Source: a virus | Length of the DNA stretch: 20,810 nucleotides | Strand: one strand, 5' to 3' | IMG/VR virus record: IMGVR_UViG_3300020420_000071 | Coordinates: 1 to 20,810 of that record | Part shown: in pieces, positions 1-6,045 of the stretch | Layout of the letters: each line of letters opens with the position of its first letter | Numbering within the stretch: the first letter of the stretch is position 1 | Program-made: the position numbers and the translations under genes | The notes under the pieces: generated by a model | What the model was told of the DNA's origin: nothing | What the model saw: the letters and a program-made list of their open reading frames with translations, nothing else | Databases searched by the model: none

Positions 1-65
1 ATATGGGACCTATGACTTTAAAAGTCAATAGCATAGACAGAAAAAAGTTAAAAAAATATTTTTAA
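1..65 (+). CDS. possible 3' end of an upstream gene (partial)
   Basis: The frame beginning at base 3 is open from the window edge and ends at TAA 63-65. It reads as a lysine-rich tail (ending KKLKKYF), a plausible C-terminus of a gene that starts outside the window. An ATG at base 3 and another at base 12 lie in this frame, so a free-standing tiny ORF is an alternative. Only about 20 codons are visible and no family can be recognised. A short dyad (10-31, centred on base 20) lies inside it. Confidence 0.4.
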   Translation, partial: MGPMTLKVNSIDRKKLKKYF

Positions 66-76
66 AATCAAATTGC

Positions 77-105
77 TTGACCGACTGTCCTAAAAAAGTT
101 ATCTT
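77..105 (+). promoter_or_regulatory. candidate sigma70-type promoter
   Basis: TTGACC (77-82, 5 of 6 to the -35 consensus) is followed after 17 bp by TATCTT (100-105, 4 of 6 to the -10 consensus). It sits just after the stop codon of the likely upstream gene and before the whole packaging/structural gene run, where a promoter is expected. Transcription would begin near base 112. AT-rich DNA gives such matches by chance, so this is moderate support only. Confidence 0.4.
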
Positions 106-115
106 TTTTGATAAG

Positions 116-184
116 CTAAGCTATCTTGTCGCTACCTATTAAAGATGAATTTCGCCTAAGAATTAATCTAGACAAATAGCTTAG
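116..184 (+). repeat. long imperfect hairpin in the leader before terS
   Basis: Bases 116-130 (CTAAGCTATCTTGTC) are complementary to 171-184 (GACAAATAGCTTAG) with one bulged base (C125). This gives a 14-bp stem around a 40-nt AT-rich loop. The stem lies between the candidate promoter and the terminator-like hairpin at 210-241. A transcript starting near 112 would therefore consist mostly of two hairpins. Its role is unknown; a small RNA, an RNase III processing site or a protein-binding site are all possible. Confidence 0.6.
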
Positions 185-205
185 TTATTTTTAGTAGTAG
201 TAGTT

Positions 206-248
206 AAGGAATAGCCTGGTTGATGTAGATCCCAGGCTATTTATTTAT
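206..248 (+). terminator. terminator-like hairpin between the SD and the terS start
   Basis: Bases 210-219 (AATAGCCTGG) pair perfectly with 232-241 (CCAGGCTATT) around a 12-nt loop, followed by a U-rich run (TTATTTAT, 241-248). This resembles a Rho-independent terminator, although the U-tract is broken by two A. The ATG at 249 follows immediately. A Shine-Dalgarno-like AAGGA lies at 206-210, just before the stem, so the folded hairpin would leave about 8 nt between SD and AUG. It may therefore act in termination, translation, or both. Confidence 0.6.
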
Positions 249-668
249 ATGGCAAAGATTTTAAAATTAAGAGTTACAAAGAAACAGATGGAAGAGATCT
301 GCAATCGAATAGCTGAGGGAGAAAGCTTAACAAAGATTTGTAAAGCTGCATCTTTACCAAGCTATCGAACTGTACTTAGATTTGTCCAGGAGAATGACGA
401 TGCTCATACTCAATATAGAAGAGCCAGGGCATTGCAATGTGAGGTCATGAGGGATCAGATACTTGACCTGGTTAAGATGCCTTTACCAGGCGATCCAAAG
501 CTGGCAATGGCAGAAGTACAACGAAGAAGATTAGAAGCAGATCATATGGATAAACATATAAGACAAATGCAGCCACTTGGAGTTCGAGATAAAGCAGAAG
601 ATAAGGTGAATGACCAGGTTGGACAAGTTACTTTGTCCTGGGCGAATGGATCTGTTGAGGTTAACTGA
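249..668 (+). CDS. terS: terminase small subunit
   Basis: This 139-aa protein looks like the DNA-recognition subunit of the packaging motor, which binds the packaging site and loads the large subunit. Residues about 14-48 form a helix-turn-helix like that of Sf6-type small terminases (EEICNRIAEGESLTKIC, then YRTVLRFVQEND). A charged helical stretch with QRRRLEADHMDKH follows, typical of the oligomerisation region, and the tail is short and polar. The gene lies directly upstream of the large terminase, as expected. No SD lies within the normal distance of ATG 249; the nearest (206-210) is separated by a hairpin. An internal ATG at 288 would remove the first residues before the HTH and has no better SD. 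The family call is from sequence features, not a search. Confidence 0.82.
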   Translation: MAKILKLRVTKKQMEEICNRIAEGESLTKICKAASLPSYRTVLRFVQENDDAHTQYRRARALQCEVMRDQILDLVKMPLPGDPKLAMAEVQRRRLEADHMDKHIRQMQPLGVRDKAEDKVNDQVGQVTLSWANGSVEVN

Positions 669-720
669 ACGTATTTTTATATAGACATTGTGACACAAAT
701 CGCGCGCGCGAGATCAGATT

Positions 721-738
721 TGCGAGTAAAATGCGAGT
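721..738 (+). repeat. direct repeat TGCGAGT x2, one helical turn apart
   Basis: The heptamer TGCGAGT occurs at 721-727 and 732-738, so the copies face the same side of the helix. It lies just downstream of the (CG)5 tract in the gap between the terminase genes. Two copies of a heptamer this close are suggestive of a protein-binding site but could be chance. Confidence 0.4.
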
Positions 739-793
739 CGATCGTCTGTAATCTAGGATAGCAGTACAATATCTACGGGTTATGTACCGGTAA

Positions 794-819
794 CCTGGCT
801 TTTTTTGCAAAATGCCAGG
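794..819. repeat. CCTGGC/GCCAGG hairpin upstream of terL
   Basis: CCTGGC (794-799) pairs with GCCAGG (814-819). Inside, four T-A pairs follow one T-T mismatch, leaving a 4-nt loop. C-rich sequence follows, not T, so it is not a classical Rho-independent terminator in the + direction. Like the hairpin at 210-241, its arms contain the CCTGG/CCAGG pentamer enriched across the window. Confidence 0.6.
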
Positions 820-887
820 CCCTATCCCCCCAAGACAACGCGCCATGCTGTAATGTCATCATATACCTTTTAGCAAGATAGTTACGA

Positions 888-2168
888 ATGAACATTGAAA
901 TCCCTTATTCACCAAGGACACTCCAGGCCAGCATACACGATCAGCTGGAAAAGAAGCGCTGGGGAGTTATTGTATGCCACAGAAGATTCGGCAAAACAGT
1001 TATGGCCATCAATCACTTGCTGAGGGATGCGATACTAAACGATAAAACGAATCCAAGGTATGCTTACATAGCACCGACCTATCGCCAGGCTAAGGCGGTA
1101 GCCTGGGATTATCTCAAGCAGTTTGCTGGAGCAGTACCGATGGTAAGGTTTCACGAAACTGAACTGAGATGCGATCTACCTAACGGATCCAGGATCCAGC
1201 TTCTTGGAGCAGAAAATTTTGATAGCCTTAGAGGAATCTATTTAGATGGTGCGGTCTTGGATGAAATGGCTGACATGCCAGAGAGTTTATTTCCGGAGGT
1301 CATTAGACCGGCTTTATCTGATCGTAAAGGCTGGGCATTTTTTATAGGTACACCAAGAGGTCATAATAGTTTCTTCGAACTGTATGAAGCTGCTAGGACC
1401 AACCAGGATTGGTTTACTATGATTTATAAAGCTAGTGATACTGGCATCGTAGATGAAGAAGAACTGGAAGCTGCAAAAGCGATCATGACAAAAGATCAAT
1501 TCGATCAAGAGTTTGAATGTTCATGGGTTGCTAATGTTCCGGGGTCTATTTATGGGAAAGAGTTACAAGAGGCCCAGGAAAAGGGGCGCATCACAAATGT
1601 TCCTTACGATCCATCTAAAAAAGTAGATACCTGGTGGGACCTTGGTATAGGGGATTCAACAGCTGTTTGGTTTACTCAGAATGTGGGGAGAGCAGTACAT
1701 GTTATCGATTTTTATGAAGCGCGTAACGAGGGGTTACCGCACTATGCAAAACTCTTATCGAGTAAAAATTATATTTATGGGACACACAATGCGCCACACG
1801 ATATTGAAGTACGCGAACTTGGTTCGGGCAAAAGTAGGCGGGAAATTGCTTGGGACCTGGGTATCAATTTCCGCGTGGTCCCGAAGCTTCCGGTTGAGGA
1901 TGGCATCCATGCTGCGCAGATACTCCTTGCAAGATGCTGGTTTGACAAGTCGAATTGTAAATCCGGTCTTGAAGCTTTGCGCCAGTATCATAGAGCCTAC
2001 AACGAAAGACTTAGGACATTCCGGGCGAGTCCGGTCCACGACTGGAGTTCGCACTCAGCGGATGCCTGGCGCTACTGCGCGGTCGGCATCAAAGAAAGCC
2101 AAGGTTACCAAGCGCCCCCGCAAGCCTTAGCTGATAATAATTATAATCCATTAGGAGTAAGTATATGA
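888..2168 (+). CDS. terL: terminase large subunit (packaging ATPase/nuclease)
   Basis: This 426-aa motor protein translocates DNA into the prohead and cuts it. The N-terminal ATPase has a Walker A-type motif CHRRFGKT (residues 30-37) and a Walker B with catalytic acid AVLDEM (D125, E126). GTPRG (about 154-158) fits the coupling motif region. The C-terminal RNase H-like nuclease shows WDLG (D251), APHD (D305) and HSADAW (D392), the usual acidic triad. The length suits compact podoviral TerL proteins. The SD before ATG 888 is weak (AAGATAG). The stop overlaps the next ATG as ATGA. The 3' part of the gene (about 1800-2100) is visibly more GC-rich than its surroundings. Confidence 0.95.
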   Translation: MNIEIPYSPRTLQASIHDQLEKKRWGVIVCHRRFGKTVMAINHLLRDAILNDKTNPRYAYIAPTYRQAKAVAWDYLKQFAGAVPMVRFHETELRCDLPNGSRIQLLGAENFDSLRGIYLDGAVLDEMADMPESLFPEVIRPALSDRKGWAFFIGTPRGHNSFFELYEAARTNQDWFTMIYKASDTGIVDEEELEAAKAIMTKDQFDQEFECSWVANVPGSIYGKELQEAQEKGRITNVPYDPSKKVDTWWDLGIGDSTAVWFTQNVGRAVHVIDFYEARNEGLPHYAKLLSSKNYIYGTHNAPHDIEVRELGSGKSRREIAWDLGINFRVVPKLPVEDGIHAAQILLARCWFDKSNCKSGLEALRQYHRAYNERLRTFRASPVHDWSSHSADAWRYCAVGIKESQGYQAPPQALADNNYNPLGVSI

Positions 2169-2398
2169 GTTTTTTAACACCAAAAGTTCCGGCCCCGCCA
2201 CCGGTCGAACCACCTCCCCCGGCCCCGGCTGTGCCGGATCCAGTTGTTCCGGATAGCGCTGTATCAGCTGAGAGTGAAGTGCAAAGCAGAAGAAGAAATA
2301 GAAAAAGAGTAAGTAGACAATCAACTATACTTACTGGATCACAAGGTTTGCTAACTGAAGCACCAGTTGAATATAAATCTTTAATAGGGAGGTCTTGA
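2165..2398 (+). CDS. small proline-rich phage protein, unknown function
   Basis: This 77-aa protein starts within the terL stop (ATGA overlap) with SD TAGGAG at 2151-2156. Residues 8-30 are almost entirely proline, alanine and valine. A basic patch follows (RRRNRKRVSR), then a C-terminal motif ILTGSQGLL...APVEYKSLIG. Small proteins ending in this kind of ILTG/GLL/KSLIG motif occur in the terminase-portal interval of many podoviruses, but their role is not established to my knowledge. The next protein ends in a related motif. It is probably disordered and virion-associated. Confidence 0.75.
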   Translation: MSFLTPKVPAPPPVEPPPPAPAVPDPVVPDSAVSAESEVQSRRRNRKRVSRQSTILTGSQGLLTEAPVEYKSLIGRS

Positions 2399-3039
2399 TG
2401 GCTGGAGAAACAAGTTCACCTGGAGAACAGACAAGCTTGCAACAAGAGATTGCTGGTGCAACAGATGACGAAGAGATCCAGGAAGCTACAGATCGATTTG
2501 AAGAGATGTCCTTGAATCCAGCTTTATATGGAGATTTTGCTGGTAGTACACAATTATCCAATCAGATGAATACAAATGCCCTGGGCAATCCTTATACACA
2601 ATCAGATGCTTTTGTACCAGGAATGAACGCGCTGACTTATATCAGCCAGCAAAGCGCCAGGAACATGCAGCAGCAGCTACAAAGAGGTGGATCACCTATC
2701 TATGGTGATGGCCGGCTTCAAGGTGTGATGGGCCAGGGACTGCTAGGTGGTCGTGGTTATTCCGGTAATCCGGACTTTGATCCAAACAGAACTATACCGG
2801 ATGATGGTGGTGATAATACAAGTGTTGCTTCAAGAAGAAACAATAGGCCGGTAAGAGGTGTGTCGAATGATGCCAGGGTATTACCAAGGCGCGTTTCACC
2901 AAGAACTACAATTAGAGGAACGGGCGCGCCAACTCTTGCGCCAAGGCTGAGATCCAGGGGCGGTGCTAGTATTCGTACAAGTAGTGCCGGTGTCCTGGGG
3001 AGTGCGCCAGTTCAACGTAAAACATTATTAGGAAGTTAA
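2398..3039 (+). CDS. low-complexity phage protein with RKTLLG C-terminus, unknown function
   Basis: I chose ATG 2398 over the in-frame TTG at 2395 because the SD GGAGG (2388-2392) is correctly spaced from it and it overlaps the previous stop as TGATG. The 213-aa product has an acidic, glutamate/glutamine-rich N-terminus, a Gly/Gln-rich middle and an Arg-rich C-terminal third with many RR pairs. It ends in GVLGSAPVQRKTLLGS. That ending resembles the tail of the preceding 77-aa protein, suggesting a shared docking motif. It has no recognisable enzyme domain. Its position before the portal suggests a head or connector accessory role, which is inference. Confidence 0.75.
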   Translation: MAGETSSPGEQTSLQQEIAGATDDEEIQEATDRFEEMSLNPALYGDFAGSTQLSNQMNTNALGNPYTQSDAFVPGMNALTYISQQSARNMQQQLQRGGSPIYGDGRLQGVMGQGLLGGRGYSGNPDFDPNRTIPDDGGDNTSVASRRNNRPVRGVSNDARVLPRRVSPRTTIRGTGAPTLAPRLRSRGGASIRTSSAGVLGSAPVQRKTLLGS

Positions 3040-3110
3040 TGAACAATTTTATTTACATGACTTTATTGATTTGGAGTTGTGCTTTTTTGGGAGGTTTTCT
3101 CTATGGCTGA
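3039..3110 (+). CDS. hidden 23-aa hydrophobic membrane peptide
   Basis: ATG 3039 overlaps the previous stop (TAATG), and AGGAAG (3030-3035) lies three bases upstream as a possible SD. The 23 codons end at TGA 3108-3110, which overlaps the portal start (ATGGCTGA). The ORF therefore fills this gap completely with the same overlapping junction style as its neighbours. After MNNF the peptide is almost wholly hydrophobic with a WSCAFLGGF core, the right length for one membrane-spanning helix. The SD of the portal gene lies inside it. It could be a real mini-protein or a translated leader coupling the two genes; chance cannot be excluded at this length. Confidence 0.45.
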   Translation: MNNFIYMTLLIWSCAFLGGFLYG

Positions 3111-4707
3111 CGATTTAGCAATCGACTTGATGAAAAGATTTGGAGCATTGGAAAGCCAGCGACAAACCTGGGAATCTCATTGGCAAGAGGTCGGTGATTT
3201 CATAATACCAAGGAAAGCTGACATAACCAGGGTAAGATCACCTGGAGATAAAAGAACTGAATTAATATTTGATGGAACAGCTGGCATGGCAGCGCAGCTG
3301 CTATCGTCATCGTTGCATGGGATGCTGACCAATATGTCCACTAAATGGTTTTCATTACAGTATCAAACTGACGAACTTAACATGAATGACGAAGCAAGAG
3401 AGTGGCTTGGTGATGTTGAAAGAAAAATGTATGCAGCTTTCCAGAGATCAAACTTTAATGAACAGATCCATGAATTGTATCATGACCTCGTTACCTTTGG
3501 GACCGCGATCATGTTTGTCGAACAAGATGATGAGTTTTCAGTAAACTTTTCAACCAGGCATATTTCTGAATGTTATGTGACCGAAGATGACAAAGGTCGA
3601 ATAGATACTGTCTATAGAAAATTTAAAATGCCAGCCAGGGCAGCGATCAACAGATTTGGTGAAGAGAACTTTACAAGCAAAATGCTGAAGCTTGAAAAAG
3701 AAAAGCCATACGAAAATATAACTTTGCTGCATGCTGTTTATAGAAGAGATGATAGAGATACTACAAAAGTTGATGCTCAGAACAAACCGATCGCATCTGT
3801 TTACTTAGAGCCGGATGAGAAAAAAGTTTTATCAGAAAGTGGTTTTGATGAGTTTCCATACTTAACACCAAGATTTTTTAAAGCCAGTTTCGAAATAGGA
3901 TATGGTCGATCTCCAGCAATGACAGCGCTCGCAGATGTCAAAATGATTAACGCCATGTCTGAAGTTTCGATTAGGGCTGCCCAAAAACAAGTAGATCCTC
4001 CGCTGCTTGTTCCGGATGATGGTTTTATTTTGCCGATAAGAACAGTTCCAGGTGGCCTAAACTTTTATAGAGCCGGATCCAGGGATAGGCTTGAGCCTTT
4101 GAATATAGGTGCAAATAATCCCGTTGGTTTAAATATGGAAGAGCAAAGACGTAAAGCAATACAATCTGCTTTTTATGTAGATCAGCTAACAACCGGGCAA
4201 AGTCCAACCATGACCGCTACTCAGATCATCCAAATGACGGAAGAGAAGATGAGGATCATGGGGCCTTTGCTGGGCAGACTCCAGGCGGAGTTATTGCAGC
4301 CTTTGATTTCCAGGACCTATAATATCCTGGCAAGATCCCAGGCTTTCAAACCAGCACCGGAATCTATCCAGGGTGAGGGATTTGATATTGAGTATGTTAG
4401 TCCTCTTGCAAAGGCTCAAAGAGCCGGGGATGTTCAGTCAATACTGCAATTCATTGAGTTATCTCAGCCCCTTGCAAATATAGATCCAGGGGTCGTTGAT
4501 TACCTGGACACAGATAACTTGATAAAACATCTGATCTCCGCCTTGTCTGTTCCGGCAAAAGTTGTGAGGGACCAGGCTCAAGTCGAGGAGATAAGAGAAA
4601 CAAGATCACAACAACAAGCAGCGCAAGCTGAACAAGAGCAGTTGGCCCAGGCAGCTGAAGCTGCTGGCAATGCTGCGCCTTTCGTGAAAGCAGTAGCGAA
4701 TGAATGA
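3103..4707 (+). CDS. portal (head-to-tail connector) protein
   Basis: This 534-aa protein forms the ring at the capsid vertex through which DNA enters and leaves, and on which the tail assembles. The start is ATG 3103, with SD GGGAGG at 3089-3094; an upstream TTG at 3079 would add eight residues and lacks support. The N-terminus (LMKRFGALESQRQTWESHW, then IIPRKAD) and SSSLHGMLTNMSTKWFSL (about residues 65-82) are characteristic of the podoviral head-to-tail connecting protein family (Pfam Head-tail_con). The length matches T7 gp8 (536). The C-terminal 40 residues are Gln/Ala/Glu-rich, probably the helical barrel. It overlaps the next gene by 8 bp. Confidence 0.93.
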   Translation: MADDLAIDLMKRFGALESQRQTWESHWQEVGDFIIPRKADITRVRSPGDKRTELIFDGTAGMAAQLLSSSLHGMLTNMSTKWFSLQYQTDELNMNDEAREWLGDVERKMYAAFQRSNFNEQIHELYHDLVTFGTAIMFVEQDDEFSVNFSTRHISECYVTEDDKGRIDTVYRKFKMPARAAINRFGEENFTSKMLKLEKEKPYENITLLHAVYRRDDRDTTKVDAQNKPIASVYLEPDEKKVLSESGFDEFPYLTPRFFKASFEIGYGRSPAMTALADVKMINAMSEVSIRAAQKQVDPPLLVPDDGFILPIRTVPGGLNFYRAGSRDRLEPLNIGANNPVGLNMEEQRRKAIQSAFYVDQLTTGQSPTMTATQIIQMTEEKMRIMGPLLGRLQAELLQPLISRTYNILARSQAFKPAPESIQGEGFDIEYVSPLAKAQRAGDVQSILQFIELSQPLANIDPGVVDYLDTDNLIKHLISALSVPAKVVRDQAQVEEIRETRSQQQAAQAEQEQLAQAAEAAGNAAPFVKAVANE

Positions 4708-4918
4708 ACTAAGAGTTTTATATAAAAATGTATTTGAATCAGAAGAGGGAAAAAAGATCCTTGGAGATCTTGAATCAAGATATTCCATACATGGAACAAC
4801 ATTCTCATCTGATGCAAGTGAAACAGCCTACAGAGAGGGGCAGCGAACTGTTGTGCTGTTTATTAAATCAATGCTGCGCGAACAACCAACAATAGAGGAA
4901 AGAGAAGTATATGAGTGA
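4700..4918 (+). CDS. Bbp19-like small phage protein
   Basis: This 72-aa protein overlaps the portal stop by 8 bp and the next gene by 8 bp. Its pattern (VFESEEGKKILGDLESRY early, TAYREGQRTVVLFIKSML late) fits the small Bbp19-like family named after Bordetella phage BPP-1, which occurs in head gene clusters. The conserved REGQR is at residues about 46-50. Its biochemical role is not known to me. Its position between portal and scaffold suggests a part in head assembly. The family assignment is from remembered pattern and should be checked by profile search. Confidence 0.7.
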   Translation: MNELRVLYKNVFESEEGKKILGDLESRYSIHGTTFSSDASETAYREGQRTVVLFIKSMLREQPTIEEREVYE

Positions 4919-5771
4919 AGAAGCCCAGGTAGCGGATGCCCCAGTAGAAACTGGACAAGTTCCGTCTGAACAGCCAGCCCAGGAAGCACCTAAAGAAGAA
5001 ACACAAGCTGCACCGGATTGGCGCTCACAAATAGATGAATCCTATAGAGATCATCCAAGCTTACAACATTATAGTGATATTAATGGTTTAGCTAAATCAC
5101 ATATCAATGCTCAGAAAATGATCGGAGCAGATAAAATTGTTTTACCAGGAAAGCATGCAAGCCAGGAGGAGGTCGATGAGTTTTACACAAAACTTGGCCG
5201 GCCGATCAAAGCTGAAGATTATCAGCTGGCAAGCCAGGTCGGTGAGGGAAGAGAAGCTGATCCAACAATGATCAACTGGTTTCAAAGTGTTGCCCACAAA
5301 GCTGGATTGACACCGGTCCAGGCAAAAGTTTTGATGGATGAATATAATATAAAGTCTGATGAAAACCTTAGCCTTGATGAGGGTAAAATAGAACAACGAT
5401 TGCAACAGACAATCAATGAACTCAAAAGAGAATATGGTCAGTCTTACAATGATCGTATGCAAATTGGTAAAGCAGTTTTACAAACTCATACTGATTTAGC
5501 TTTTGCCGATGAAATGCTTGCCGATGGAACAAAGATCGGTGACCATCCAAACTTTATAAAATTTATAAACAATGTCGGTAAATACATTGTTGATAATATT
5601 GGTGAAGATAAACTGGAGGGTGTTAAGACATCCGGTGGTATGGGGCCGGAAGAGGTCAAAGCAAAGCTTGCAGAAATAACTGCACCGAACACACCTTACT
5701 GGGACAACAAACATCCCGAACATTCATTTTATGTTCAAGAGGGATTGAGATATAGGGAGATGTTATCATGA
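4911..5771 (+). CDS. scaffolding / capsid assembly protein
   Basis: This 286-aa protein occupies the scaffold position between portal and major capsid genes. Residues 1-40 are acidic and Pro/Gln/Glu-rich, probably disordered. The block LAKSHINAQKMIGADKIVLP and then EEVDEFYTKLGRPIKAEDYQL (about 62-105) matches a pattern common to podoviral capsid assembly proteins. A long helical segment follows (TINELKREYGQSYNDRMQIG). Scaffolds direct prohead assembly and then leave. The GAGGAAAGAG stretch ahead of ATG 4911 is a good SD. It ends with an ATGA overlap into the next small gene. Confidence 0.8.
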   Translation: MSEEAQVADAPVETGQVPSEQPAQEAPKEETQAAPDWRSQIDESYRDHPSLQHYSDINGLAKSHINAQKMIGADKIVLPGKHASQEEVDEFYTKLGRPIKAEDYQLASQVGEGREADPTMINWFQSVAHKAGLTPVQAKVLMDEYNIKSDENLSLDEGKIEQRLQQTINELKREYGQSYNDRMQIGKAVLQTHTDLAFADEMLADGTKIGDHPNFIKFINNVGKYIVDNIGEDKLEGVKTSGGMGPEEVKAKLAEITAPNTPYWDNKHPEHSFYVQEGLRYREMLS

Positions 5772-5968
5772 CAGATAAAGAATTTAAATTAGAGGTTTTA
5801 AGGATGACACTTGAAACTGGATCCGCCAGGGTCCAGGCCGATCCTTTAGAAACCGCAGACAAGTTTTTAAAATGGTGTAAAGATGAGGATAAACCGGTTG
5901 TTGAAGAAATACCATTCAACGATCCAAAGCCGGTCCCGAAACCTAAGACCAAATTAAAAAAGGGATAA
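5768..5968 (+). CDS. small hypothetical protein, lysine/proline-rich tail
   Basis: This 66-aa ORF starts by ATGA overlap with the scaffold gene and has SD GGGAG upstream. The N-terminal half is predicted helical (EFKLEVLRMTLETG...TADKFLKWC). The C-terminal third is a charged, proline-spaced run ending KPKPKTKLKKG-like, probably extended. I do not recognise the family. Translational coupling and position before the capsid gene suggest a small head-assembly or scaffold-associated protein. The coding case rests on spacing, SD and the absence of alternative ORFs. Confidence 0.7.
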   Translation: MTDKEFKLEVLRMTLETGSARVQADPLETADKFLKWCKDEDKPVVEEIPFNDPKPVPKPKTKLKKG

Positions 5969-5998
5969 CCGCAAGGCCCCGCAAACCTAACCTTGTGT

Positions 5999-6011
5999 CC
6001 GGATAATCCGG
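5999..6011 (+). repeat. CCGGA/TCCGG dyad in the capsid leader
   Basis: CCGGA (5999-6003) and TCCGG (6007-6011) form a compact inverted repeat around TAA, in the 77-bp gap before the capsid gene. No T-run follows, so it is unlikely to terminate transcription. It could be a protein-binding dyad or an mRNA 5' stabilising hairpin for the most highly expressed gene; neither is shown. The capsid SD (GGAGAA, 6035-6040) lies downstream and is free. Confidence 0.45.
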
Positions 6012-6045
6012 GTAGCGCGTTAACTTTTAACTATGGAGAAAGCTA

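Larger units (their letters stand above)
669..887. other. 219-bp noncoding gap between terS and terL
   Basis: No convincing gene is present on either strand. It contains (CG)5 at 701-710, a Z-DNA-prone alternating tract unusual in this AT-rich sequence. It also holds a direct repeat TGCGAGT at 721-727 and 732-738, spaced 11 bp or about one helical turn. Two overlapping inverted repeats follow: GGTTA/TAACC (778-782/791-795) and CCTGGC/GCCAGG (794-799/814-819), which could not both fold at once. Such structure beside the terminase genes would suit a packaging or regulatory site, but that is inference. No good promoter pair was found. Confidence 0.6.

Noticed and set aside
10-31. Dyad CTATGACTTTA/AAAGTCAATAG as an operator
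   Set aside because: It lies within the likely coding end of the upstream gene, has almost no loop, and a near-palindrome in AT-rich DNA is easily chance.
112-188. tRNA at the leader hairpin
   Set aside because: The length is about right, but there is no T-arm consensus, no anticodon arm, and one long stem instead of a cloverleaf.
690-761. 23-codon GTG ORF in the terS-terL gap
   Set aside because: No SD, it runs through the (CG)5 tract, it has no overlap with neighbours, and its composition is not protein-like.
794-819. Hairpin before terL as a terminator
   Set aside because: C-rich sequence follows it and no U-tract; the reverse strand also lacks a T-run at the right place.
661-846. 61-aa minus-strand ORF spanning the terS-terL gap
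   Set aside because: No SD before its start and an unconvincing composition. It covers the structured noncoding gap, and all supported genes are on the + strand.
1755-2054. 99-aa minus-strand ORF inside terL
   Set aside because: It lies opposite the GC-rich nuclease-coding stretch, where stop codons are rarer, and it has no independent signals.
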